In this document: positions 11,995-22,518 of the stretch, one piece after another
Numbering within the stretch: position 1 is the stretch's first letter
Layout: every line of letters starts with the position of its first letter
NCBI GenBank assembly: GCA_034620365.1
Contig: JAQGEQ010000354.1
Location: 496,001-560,000 of the forward strand
DNA from: Pegea sp. RAD2-039
Taxonomy: Eukaryota; Chordata; Thaliacea; Salpida; Salpidae
Direction of reading: 5' to 3'
Length of the DNA: 64,000 bases
Translations under genes and position numbers: made by a program
The notes under the pieces: model-generated
What the model was told of the DNA's origin: nothing
The model's input: the letters and a program-made list of their open reading frames with translations, nothing else
The model's database searches: none

Positions 11995-14004
11995 GGCTGA
12001 GCTATAAAAAAGTTTGTTTTTAAAATAAACCAAAATATCCTAACTCTCATTATGCTAATAAGTATATATTAAAACAGTAAATAAAAAAAATAGTTGTATA
12101 AAAATAACAAATGAGGATATAAATATTAAAAAATCATCTAGATTTGATTTAGATAAATTTGAAATTACTCTAAATATTAAAACCAAAAAAGTTTTATTAA
12201 ATTAAATATATTTAAAGCTTTATATCAAGAAGTATAACTTATATGTCAAATAAATAAACAGAAAATTGATAATTTAATGTTTTAATTAAAAAAAATAGTT
12301 TTAAATAAAACTTAAATAAAATTTAATTTTAATTTGTTGCTGAAACTGTTTAAAAGAATCAAATATAATAAAATGTATAAGAGTTGAAAATATTAAAATG
12401 TTTTTCATCTTAAGTGACAATTAATTAATCCCAAATATGACTTAGAATTTAGTTGAAGCAATAAACATTGAATAAAAAGACAGCTCCCGAATTAGTAAAC
12501 ATAAGTTGTAAAGGTATTACTAGTTTTCTGAAATAAAAACATAAGGTATGTAGTGAAATAAAAGTTATTTTTCGACCTTAGTATTCGAGGAAACAAAATG
12601 GCTTATTTATAAGTTAAAACTGATTAAATCAAAACATAAACAAAATATAGACATTAAACAATTAAAATTTTTAGCTTAAACAATCATTATTTTTGTCTAA
12701 GATACTTTATTATTAAACTGTGTTTTTTTTTCTTGAATTCAGTAGTTATCCTTGATAAAATTTTAGTCAAAGAATGCAAAGTTTCAATGAAAGTTTACAT
12801 TAGAGTGAAAAAAGAATATTTTTCTAATTACATTTAACTAATTACATTACTATCAAAATATGCTAAAGTTTTCTTTGTTAGTTTTCTTTTACCAAAAATA
12901 CAATGAAACGTATTAAGTACGTAAATTAAGATAAAGAAACAGAATTTAAAGACAAAATCCTTTTGTATTAAAACCAAATTGCCACAATGTTGTGATAAGG
13001 TTTGAAAAAAACAAATGGCTTATGTCTACAGTTAGTTAAACTTTCTTTTCAATTACCAATTTTATGTTTTTGATTATAACTTAGGTTCCATTGGTGCAAA
13101 CAAAAAGGTTAACAAACACACGCTGGCTGTTAGCAAGGACTATTAAATTTACTAATTTGTTTAGTTTTAAAATAAATTAGTAGTTCACTCAGAGCTTGGT
13201 GAAATTGATTGTAGATATGCTAATGTATAGTGCTTCTTGAGAGTCTTAGAGATTAAATATTTCATAATGCAAGGAATGTAATTTCGGAATGTTTATTTTA
13301 TGACCTATTTGTGAGAATGTGTGTTAGCAAGAGGTGCTCTTCTCATGCACCCTAGAAAAGATTTTAAACAAGATTTTTCTTTATATGGATAATGTAATTT
13401 GACATATATGATGATCAAATAAATCTTGTTTTGTACCTTAAACAGAATAACCATTTAATTTCTGAGCTTTTCTATTGAATCAGTATTTTACTTTTTATCA
13501 GCAACTGATAATCGATTTAAAAATTAGAATTTTCTTTTTAAATAATCTTTTTAAAAAGGCTAAATAATTCTATTCATTTTTTAATGATATGAGTTAAAAG
13601 TGAACACAAAAAAACAAAAAATAAATTATGTTCAATTTTATTAGGCACCGTATCAATATTTTAGCCATAAAAGGAATGTATATAAATAACAAATCATTTA
13701 TGACACTAATTGCATAAATGAAATCAGAACAACATTGAAAGCAGTTTTGCTCAAGACTTCATAGATATCAATTCAAGAAAAAGTAAAACAATTTCAAGCA
13801 ATGCAACTAAAATATTATTGGGTGCCAATGAAAAGAATATGGTTCAAACAAATTGTACTTAATCTGTATGTTTGGTTAAATCAAAACTTTCTTGAAAACA
13901 TAATAATTAATCTTGAAAGTAAAACATCAAGAGAAAAGAATCATGAAAAAAGATTCAACAATAATTTCTTATCTAGTAGTATAAAGAAATCTTTAACAAA
14001 ACAT
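11995..14004. other. Gap between MCCC1 and the zinc-finger gene
   Basis: About 2 kb of AT-rich DNA with no frame I would call a gene. A 70-codon plus-strand frame at 13801-14013 has low-complexity, Asn/Lys-rich content and runs into the end of the zinc-finger gene, so I do not call it. The region should contain the MCCC1 promoter and the 3'UTR of the zinc-finger gene. Confidence 0.5.
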
Positions 14005-14700
14005 TTAATCTAACTTTGATAGCTTCATCTTTTTTGACCGAATTTTTGTTTGTTTTTCAGTCTCTTTATTAATTGAAGAGTCAGATGACTTATGCTTTCG
14101 GTCAATTTGGTTAATCGCTTTACAATTCTTAACATGATAAATCCACTTAGTATAAGCATTAAAATCTTTATTACAAAACTGACAAGTTCTGACCTTCAAT
14201 GAGGTCGGATGTTTTTCATTCATATGAAGAGCAAGACTTTTCTGGTGGTAATAACCTCTTCCACAAATTTGGCAAAATATATCTTTATGTTGCTTATAAT
14301 GACAAACTAGGTGATTATTTAAAGTACACTTTTGAATAAATGATTTTCCACAAACTTGACAAGTGAAAGGGCGTTCACCCGTATGAGTTCTTTCATGAGT
14401 AATTTTATCTTTTCTATAAAGAAATTTTCGGCCACAGTGTTGACAAGGATGTTTTCTTTCTTGATGATTACGTAAATGACGTCTAAGTTTTTCATCATTT
14501 TCATAAAGCTTACCACAATGCTGACATTTAAATTCTGCCACAATAGGCTGGGGTTCAATATCCCAATCTTCATCAATGTAACCACTATATTGACCACTTT
14601 CATCACTCAAAAATCTATAATCATCGAAATATTCATTTTCGATTTCTTCTTCAATATCATTATCATCAAAAGTGATTTCAATAACCACTGGCAAGCTCAT
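14005..14700 (-). CDS. Five-finger C2H2 zinc-finger protein, single exon
   Basis: This 231-residue protein is probably a sequence-specific DNA-binding transcription factor in the nucleus; that role is inferred from the fingers. The first 55 residues are strongly acidic (for example DDNDIEEEIENEYFDD). The fingers then run in tandem: C59/C62/H75/H79, C86/C89/H102/H106, C114/C117/H130/H134, C143/C146/H159/H164, and a last C173/C176/H189/C193 finger of C2HC type. Only the linker between fingers 2 and 3 is the standard HTGERPF. The tail (about 195-231) is rich in Lys and Ser and may hold a nuclear localisation signal. The whole frame is one exon, and a CTAG acceptor-like sequence ends one base before the ATG. 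No orthologue can be named from the fingers alone. Confidence 0.85.
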   Translation of the reverse strand: MSLPVVIEITFDDNDIEEEIENEYFDDYRFLSDESGQYSGYIDEDWDIEPQPIVAEFKCQHCGKLYENDEKLRRHLRNHQERKHPCQHCGRKFLYRKDKITHERTHTGERPFTCQVCGKSFIQKCTLNNHLVCHYKQHKDIFCQICGRGYYHQKSLALHMNEKHPTSLKVRTCQFCNKDFNAYTKWIYHVKNCKAINQIDRKHKSSDSSINKETEKQTKIRSKKMKLSKLD

Positions 14701-17170
14701 TCTAGTTTGAATCTTTTTGTAATATTCAGTTAAACATTTCTTTTATGATCTGAAAGAATAAATGCATTATTAGTATTTATAATAATAATATTCGTAACAA
14801 CATATTCATAATAACTTTAAAATACTTTTTATTTTTTAATTGAATAATTTAGAAGCCTTAAAAGATTTAATTAAATATACAATTGGGTTTAATTTAAGTT
14901 AATCTCTAAAAAATTTTATAAATTTTAACTTATATAAATTTATAATAATTATTTCAAAGTCTATTTTTGTGAAGATAAGAAATAAATATCTACAAAATGT
15001 AAAAGATAAAATACTACTAATAAACAATGATTCTTTTAACAAATTTCAAAATAAACTTCAATATAAAAAAAAAGAGTAAAATTAACTTAAATTCAAACTA
15101 TTCAAACCCAAAATTATTATTACAAATCTTTCATTAAACTTTTTCTATTTCTCTAAATAAATAGAATATTTATAAGTTAAAATGGATATTTAAGATGAAT
15201 AAAAAACAGTTATAAAACAAAACATTTAAAAGTTAAAATTGGTAAAAACTTATCATAAAAGCATTTTTTAGATAAACATAATTATAAAGAAACTTGAGAA
15301 TATTAAATAAAAACAGCCAATAAACAAATGAAAGGAATTTCAGAAAGTTTTGAGCAAAACTTTTTACATTATGTATGTTAAAAAAAATTGAATGCATTAA
15401 GATTGTTAGATGAACATAAAATACTGAAACAAAATTAAAATAGAAAATCAAGTGTAAACCTAAGCTCCAAAATTTTAAGTTTTTTTTTGTTTGACTCTAT
15501 GTATAAACAGAAGTATAATAAAAAAATAAATTTATGTTAAAATCAATACTCTAAAATATAAAATAATACTAAGATTAATAATTTAGTAGATAAAAATAAA
15601 AACTTAGCTTCTAATAAACTAGTTATTTCCAATTAAACAGAAATTCTGACTGTAAATTTAGTTTTTCAAATTAGTTTTACAAAACTTTAAGCACTCGGCC
15701 AAAGAAAAAATAAAGATAGACCATTGTTTAAGCACTTGTGAAGTATCTTAAGGCGCTAATTTTATCATAATCTAATAAAATATGTTCAATATTCGTCATT
15801 CACAAATACTGTGGAAGTAAAAATGGCAGCTTGCGAAAAATCTATTACTAGGGCAGAATGGTAAATGCAAAAATAAAACAAAATAATTTTTTAAGTACAC
15901 AGCTAGTACTACAATTTTTAAATTAATTGAGAAATTGTCTTTGAGGAACTGCTGCATCCACAGATACAATATTAAAAAAAATTTCTACTTTAATAAATAA
16001 ATGCCGACTTTGCCAGTAATTAATAAAGGTGATGTAGAAAATAACAAAACTTTATACAGACTAATGACCAGCAGAACTGAAACAGCTCAAAATAAAATAC
16101 TAACAGCTTTGGTTTAAAGATTCAACAAAAAGCTGATTCAAGTCCTGTATTGATATAAAAACTAACTTATAAGTAAGCGACATCATTTAAATTGATATCT
16201 TGAATTTTTTAAATATCAGACTATAAAAACAATCTACAATTCCAAAAAATGTCATAGACTATTGAGTTTGAGACACATATTGTACTTTATTGCTATTTAG
16301 GGTTTCTTTTCTTCTTCCAGTGTTGGACAAGGCCTTAGTTAAAGCATGTCAATGCATTTAAAAATTGCTATCTAAAACGTAGTACAGCGTCATTTCTAGA
16401 ATGAATGGCCATCTTAAAATTGCATCAAAATAAAATTGTTAGGTATTTTTCACTCCATATTAGAGTATTTAGATGGTAAAATGATTTTGAAAGTATCCTA
16501 AAGTTCAAATAAATCATTTAAAAGGAGCTACCTTACTGCTTGCCGATGTAGACCGGCTTTTAACTAATTAACTATAACGGATTATAGTAAAACTTTGTAC
16601 GATTTAAATATAAATAATGAAAAAAGAATTCAAAATTAAAGGAAAATTAAAACGGTAACAACTAGAAGAATATAAAAAAAATAAAAAAAGCTTGTTTTGA
16701 TTTATTAATTATAACCCCCAAAATAGTAAATAAAATTTTACAGCTCGCTAAGATCGGTATCTTGTAATCTATTCAAATTTCAGAGTATTTAGCATCCCAG
16801 ATCAAAAAAGAATAATTTCTTCAAATATATTTATTTTATCATAGGATTTAAACTTGATAAATTTATTTGTCTAAGGCTTTCTTGTTTATGAAAAGCAGAT
16901 ATATTATTATATATTATAATACTGATTGTTGCAAAAGATAAGAAACATTTGATTTTTTAATTATTCCCAATCTTTACTTGGCTTAAAACTATTAGCTGCC
17001 AATTGACATAAAAATAGAATTAGCAACTTATCTAATAATTTATTTAAAAAAATCGAGTTCTTAAAATACTTCAACCATACGAAGAGCATCGTTTCAAATA
17101 TGAAAAAAACCTTAAACCATTTATTGAGAGAAATTTAGGTATTTAATAGAAATAATTTAGTGTTTGAATT
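14701..17170. other. Gene-poor AT-rich gap
   Basis: No confident gene. Two weak points were noted. At 15822-15860 an ATG opens MAACEKSITRAE and meets GGTAAATG, a possible donor, but no convincing second exon follows. At 16001 an ATG opens a 38-codon frame (MPTLPVINKGDVENNK...) ending in TAA. Neither has a recognisable product. The rest is AT-rich with frequent stops in all frames. Confidence 0.4.
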
Positions 17171-20100
17171 CTATCGAATATCTAAAGCTGTTTCATCTAT
17201 CTGTGATAAATCTTCTGATTGATCTGGCTGTATATCGTTTGTTGGGTAGCGATATAGACAGCTTGGTATAAAAAGTAGAAAAAGTGATCCAACATAAAAA
17301 AATATTCCACCCACGTAAAAAGACATATTATACGTGTTGAAAATATCAAAGAGACCTCCAGCTAGTATAGGTCCTATCACCATGCCTGGATATATAGTAG
17401 TTGAAACGTAGGCTCATTATATAAGTAAAATACCTGTTGCTAACATCACATTTACATATCCCCAAACATAAAATCCAGATTTACCTCCGAAGAATTGCAC
17501 CGTAGCAGCATAAATAAGAGAGTTTAGGGAACCAGATGTTAGTCCAACAGCTAATAAGAGAAATATAAAATGTGAAGATAGAAAAATGCTTTTAATTATT
17601 TGTTTTCAGTTGAATGAATTTTGAAATTAATAAAATAGAACTTAATTATTTAAATATTCGAAAAGTTTGAAAATAAGTTTAATGAATAAAAAATTTGCTT
17701 TAAACTAAAAACGTTGATTAACAATCAAAACAGCTAACTAATTAGAAAACTTTTATGAGTTTCAGAAATTAATAAAAAAGTAATGACAAAGGAAGTAAAA
17801 ACTTGTAGCGACATAAAAATCTCACCAATTGCATATATATAAACAAATCTTAGTGTTTGATGCAATGGTGTAACGACAGCTACTGTACCAGCTACGATAG
17901 AACAACAGGTATATATATAAGCCAAACTGAAATGAATACTATCAGCTGTTAATGCTGATATAATTCTGCCAAATAATTCAGCCACACCATATACTGTTAA
18001 GGACCATGCAGAAATATTTTTATCAACTCCAATAGTTTCTTGATAATCAATCTGTTTAATTTTATTAGACATTAAAAAACTTTGATCTATAATAAAATTA
18101 ACTAAATTAAATATCTTAGAAGTGAGAGAAAAATATGTTTACCAAAAATATAGACGGAAATAGAAACGCAATGCTCCAACAAAGAGTTCCTGCTAACCAT
18201 AACCAGAATGACGGATTTCTACATATATGGAAGTTAGCAGATTTTCTTGAAAATACAGTATCTTTAATCTCTCTGACAGCTAGATTAAATTTACTTGCAA
18301 CTGTAATTTTTGAAGAAGTGCCAGGTTGAACTAAAATTAAATTAATTCTAACTATTAGATTAGATAAATACATTTATATTTTCAATTAATGTTATTAGAT
18401 AAATTTTGAAGCAAGTAAATGGAAAATATTGTATTTTTTTACTCTTGAAAAATATAACTGCAAATCTAGTATCATTAAATACAGAATTATTTTGTGAAAG
18501 TAGCTGAGACCTGCAAGATATGAATTTTCTGACGAATGTTCTTTTTCAACTTTGTTCCCTATTTTTTTTAAATTAAATAATTTGTAAAATAGTCCCGGCG
18601 TTTGATTGATTTTATTATTCTGTATTTTGCTGAGTAAATGATCTTCAGGAAATGCGGGAAAGAAACTAACACTAGTAAAGGCTAAAAAAAATGATGAACA
18701 TCCAAGGATTCGAAAAGAGTTTCTCCAACCAAACTTATTTGTCAAGTAACTCGCTACTGGATTAATTATAAGAACTCCTAAAACAAGACATAAACCAGTA
18801 TTAAAAAGTTTCTTATAAAATAATTTTCAATTTATAACAAATAATTACTCACCAAAAGAAATTCCACAAGAAGCAAAACATGATGCAAATGCAAGATATT
18901 TATTCATAAAACAATCTCCAATCAGTAACATGCAGCTATTATATAAAAAATTGCTGCTTATTCCGAAGCAAACGCTAAAATAAGAGTTTATTATTTGATG
19001 GGTTAGATATCATAAATGAAAATAATATTTAAAAACAAAGTTATAACCTAATGAGCATAGAATAAGTTTGCTGTAAGCACTTTTAAATAATTTGCTACTG
19101 ATATGGGTGTAGAGTTGAAAAGTAGTTTTATTCTTAGGGATCAAACATATATGAGTTGTGAAATTCGATTAAAATAAATTTTAAATAATCGTGAGAGTTA
19201 TGAGAAAAATAACAAACATTTTTTGAAAATTTTGTTGAACCTACCTATAAAATAAGAACATCAAATAAATATTTGATACAATTGATGTAATCATGAGACT
19301 TAGCAAAATTCCTATTGCGCCACAGTAACCAATTTTTTTAGCTCCATAAATGTTATATAAAGCTGTACTAACGGGACACATTCCGACAGTAAATCCAAAA
19401 GCTAAAGAACCTACCCAACCTATAGTTGTACAAAAATATTTTTCTTCATATTTACAATTTATTACTTCCTTAAAATGTTTATTAAAAATAATTACTATGT
19501 AAAAAAGTTACAACTTGATTAAAAGAAACTTATTCAAATGATAAAGGACATTTATGTTAAATGCTTCTGCTAAATAATAATTATCTGTTGAATATAGTAA
19601 TAATTACAATTATTTGTACATTAAATTGAGAAAAAATTAGATTCTTTATTTAACTTTTTTATTAATTATGAGTTTACTACTTTTTAGCTTATAATTTCAA
19701 TATTTTTAAAACTTTTGTTTAGGTAACCTGCTTGCAAAGATGTAACACTGAAATCATTTATTATAGAATTCAAAAACACCCCATAACTTCCCAGAACACC
19801 TGCATAAGGAGTAATTGAACAAAAGGTAGCAGCCAGAATAATCCATTTCTTTTTCTGAAGTAATTGAATATACTTTCTGCAAAGTAAATATAACTAAAAA
19901 ATTTTAGATAAAAATTGTCTTATATTTAAAACTTTTCTAACAATTTGAGTATATTGATTATTCAAGTTCTTGTTTTAAATTAACTTATTAAAAACAATAC
20001 AACTAATACATAGTCTAAAATAATTAAAGTTAAAAAAAAACTAACAATAATTATTAAGTAATAACGTTTAATATCTAGTTTTAAATAAAAATTATAGTTT

Positions 20101-20462
20101 GTTGATTATAAAGTCTTTTGATACTACCTTATAAAACAAATAAAAGTCAACTTGATTTTAATTACATCAGGATTAAAATCTATTTTTTTTTAAGACAATT
20201 AAAGCTTGCCTTAACTGAAATAATAAATTAGATTTTTAGAGAAAAGTCAAACAAAAACTGTTGGATTCGTAGTACTTGATGAAAGAATAAGTTAGTTTGT
20301 AAAGTGCAGAAAAATTAAACAGTCTTTATAGCGAACAAGTTATTTTATAAAATATTAGATAATTTACTGTATACTTTAACAGATATTACAAAACCGCAAC
20401 ATACATAACTTTGATAAATAAACAAAATGTTTTGTAAACACTCACCCAGAAAATTTCCCCAT
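17171..20462 (-). CDS. Monocarboxylate-transporter-like MFS protein (SLC16 type)
   Basis: This is a predicted 12-helix plasma-membrane transporter; the substrate cannot be read from sequence. I assemble nine exons: 20462 to about 20450 (MGKFSG), 19876-19728 (WIILAATFCSITPYAGVLGS, helix 1), about 19425-19248 (GWVGSLAFGFTVG), about 18974-18853 (NKYLAFASCFASCGISFG, the family helix-5 region), about 18783-18514 (NKFGWRNSFRILG), about 18333-18142, about 18113-17827 (YGVAELFGRIISALTAD), about 17557-17432, and 17382-17171. Length is close to 510 residues, typical for SLC16, with a cytoplasmic loop after helix 6. The usual helix-1 DGGWGW motif is absent, so this is a divergent member. The junction near 18142-18113 is odd: the only in-frame GT-AG solution is 28 bases long. 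Exon 1 is very short, and its ATG lies 2 bases after a GTCGTAG acceptor-like sequence. Confidence 0.82.
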
Positions 20463-21470
20463 GGCTACGACAGGGGGTTTTCAGAAAGAATGATTTGTTA
20501 TAAGAGCGATCATATATAATAATATCTTTTAAAGATTAAAAGAGGAAAGCAGCTTTTTTCCATGATTAATCCAATTTTTAAAAAATTTAATGATATCTGA
20601 GAGTTTTTGTTAATTAAAAAAAAACAGAACAAGATTTTAAAGTTTATAAATAATGATATAACAGCTGCTACACCAATGTAGATATAGGTATGTTATCATA
20701 AATAATATAGTGAAACCATGAAACGTACACAATAAGCATTTCTTGATTTTTTAATATTTTCATAGAAACTAATCTAATAAAATCATAGATGTATGCAAAC
20801 AAAAGTTAATTAAATCAGATTTAAAAAATAATACATGGACCATTTCTTTAACAAAAAGCTTTTATAAGATTCTCTTTAAAAACTATTTTTTAACTAACTT
20901 ACTGCTAACTTTAATCTACATAAAATATGAGCTCATAGTTTAAGAAATTCAAGATCAAAGTCATCTACAAAGTTTTGTATTAACAATATCAGAGTAGGGT
21001 TTAACAAAATTTTCTTAATGTTCTATTGGACTGTAACATTTTTTTTTCAAGTACTAGAGGTTGACTTCTGATCTTTTATTAGATAAAAATATTGGAAAGA
21101 CAAGCTATTTACATTGTCGAAAGTAGTAATTCATCATTTAGGTCCAAAATGATACAAAACTATTTCAGTGTTAAGTTAAAAAATAACTTATTCATCACCC
21201 GGTCTTGTTTCATTAAAACTTTATCAGTAAATTAAATCAAACGCTCCAATAACAAATAATTTAACTGTTTCAGAAATAAGCTAACTGAGTTCTATTTAGT
21301 TGGAAAAAGAGAAACGCAAGCCAAAGAATGCTAAAAACTAATTGTTGTTTTATATAAGTCACAAGATATTTCACAATTCAACTTAACTGATTGATTTACA
21401 ATTCAATTTATTTTATTAAAATTATAATAATGTTAAGAATTTAAAGAAAAACAAAATATTTTCTGATGAT
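20463..21470. other. Gap between transporter and aquaporin genes
   Basis: About 1 kb of AT-rich DNA with no coding exon that I can support. It presumably holds the promoter of the transporter gene. Confidence 0.5.
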
Positions 21471-21476
21471 TTTATT
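21471..21476 (-). terminator. Poly(A) signal of the aquaglyceroporin gene
   Basis: TTTATT on the plus strand reads AATAAA on the minus strand, about 40 bases past the aquaporin stop codon. This is a normal spacing for a short 3'UTR. Another copy lies at 21407-21412. Confidence 0.55.
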
Positions 21477-21516
21477 CAAAACAAACTTTAAAATATTCGT
21501 AGAACAAAAAATGACT

Positions 21517-22518
21517 TCAGTTACTACGTAAAATAACCATCTGTTGCTGACTTGAAGTGTTTTTTAAGGACTTTCGCCGCAAACCTGTATCATTAGCTGC
21601 AGTATGAGCAGACATGCGTAAAAACTTCAATTTTTTTGAATCTCGTGATTTAGGAAGATGAAAACCAATAAAAGCTGTATACAGAAAAGCCCCTGCCACT
21701 GCCCCAACAATTGGACCAGCTATTGGTATTAGGAACCAATAGCCTTTAAAAAGATCCTTCCAACCATACAGATATATAAAAATTCTTGGACCAACGTCTC
21801 GAGCAGGATTTAAAGCAAACCCAACGTTGAAAGAAAACGATAAACTCAAAGCAAAGATAAGAATCCCATTAATAGTAACCACCATAGAGTAAGAAGGGGG
21901 TGTTTTCTGATTTATATCTGTTATTGCGAAAGAAACAGCAGATAAAATTGAGGTGCCAACAACCTGATCTATCCAGCCTGATATTGTATTTATTTGAAAT
22001 GCTTCTTTATCTGAATTTTGAGCAAATATAAGTGCTGATGGCTTTTCAGTGTCAACAGCTGGAAAAGTAATTCTTTCACCACCATCATACTCATTTAAAG
22101 CTTCAGTGTATGCCGAATAGATAATAAAACTTGCACAAAAAGCACCTGCAAACTGTGCAATAATGAAAGCAGCAACTTTACCAAGAGCCATTCTTCTAAA
22201 TATACCATTTGCTACACTTATAGCTGGATTCAAATGAGCTTTAATTGCTCTTCCAGTAATGTACAATCCAATCATTTTTCCAATCCCATATCCAAAGTGA
22301 ACAGTGAGTGAGTTTGCATAAGTCCCTTCACTGATAACATGCTGTGCTAATGTACCATTTGCAATAAGCGTAAAAAAGAAAACACCCAGAAATTCAGATA
22401 AAATTTCACCTAAAACTCCCTTTCTATTCTTAAAAACCTTTTTCAAACGCCTACAAAGACTTGTTTGACAAATACCTAGACAACAGCCCTTCTTTGCTTT
22501 ACGTTTTTTTCGTGGCAT
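21517..22518 (-). CDS. Aquaglyceroporin (water/glycerol channel), single exon
   Basis: This 333-residue MIP-family channel has six expected membrane helices and two NPA half-helices. The first NPA box is AHLNPAIS at residues 97-99. The second is GFALNPARDVGPR at 237-239, followed by Arg240 and Asp241. The Asp after NPAR is the hallmark of glycerol-permeable members (AQP3/7/9/10 type), so glycerol transport is a family-based inference. The N-terminus is unusually basic and Cys-rich (MPRKKRKAKKGCCLGICQ), and the C-terminal tail is rich in Lys and Ser. I chose the ATG at 22518: the frame stays open upstream only with a TTG, and a TTAATTCAG acceptor-like sequence ends 20 bases before this ATG. 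There are no introns in the coding part. A TGACGTCA palindrome lies at 22592-22599, about 75 bases upstream. Confidence 0.92.
   Translation of the reverse strand: MPRKKRKAKKGCCLGICQTSLCRRLKKVFKNRKGVLGEILSEFLGVFFFTLIANGTLAQHVISEGTYANSLTVHFGYGIGKMIGLYITGRAIKAHLNPAISVANGIFRRMALGKVAAFIIAQFAGAFCASFIIYSAYTEALNEYDGGERITFPAVDTEKPSALIFAQNSDKEAFQINTISGWIDQVVGTSILSAVSFAITDINQKTPPSYSMVVTINGILIFALSLSFSFNVGFALNPARDVGPRIFIYLYGWKDLFKGYWFLIPIAGPIVGAVAGAFLYTAFIGFHLPKSRDSKKLKFLRMSAHTAANDTGLRRKSLKNTSSQQQMVILRSN

Noticed and set aside
13801-14013. Plus-strand 70-codon frame next to the zinc-finger gene
   Set aside because: Asn/Lys/Phe-rich low-complexity translation, partly antisense to the end of a real gene, with no splice or family support.
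14319-14733. Other-frame reading frames inside the zinc-finger gene
   Set aside because: Shadows of the C2H2 coding frame; translations have no finger motifs or other domains.
15233-15451. Minus-strand hydrophobic 72-codon frame
   Set aside because: Phe/Leu/Tyr-rich translation expected from AT-rich DNA; no family resemblance.
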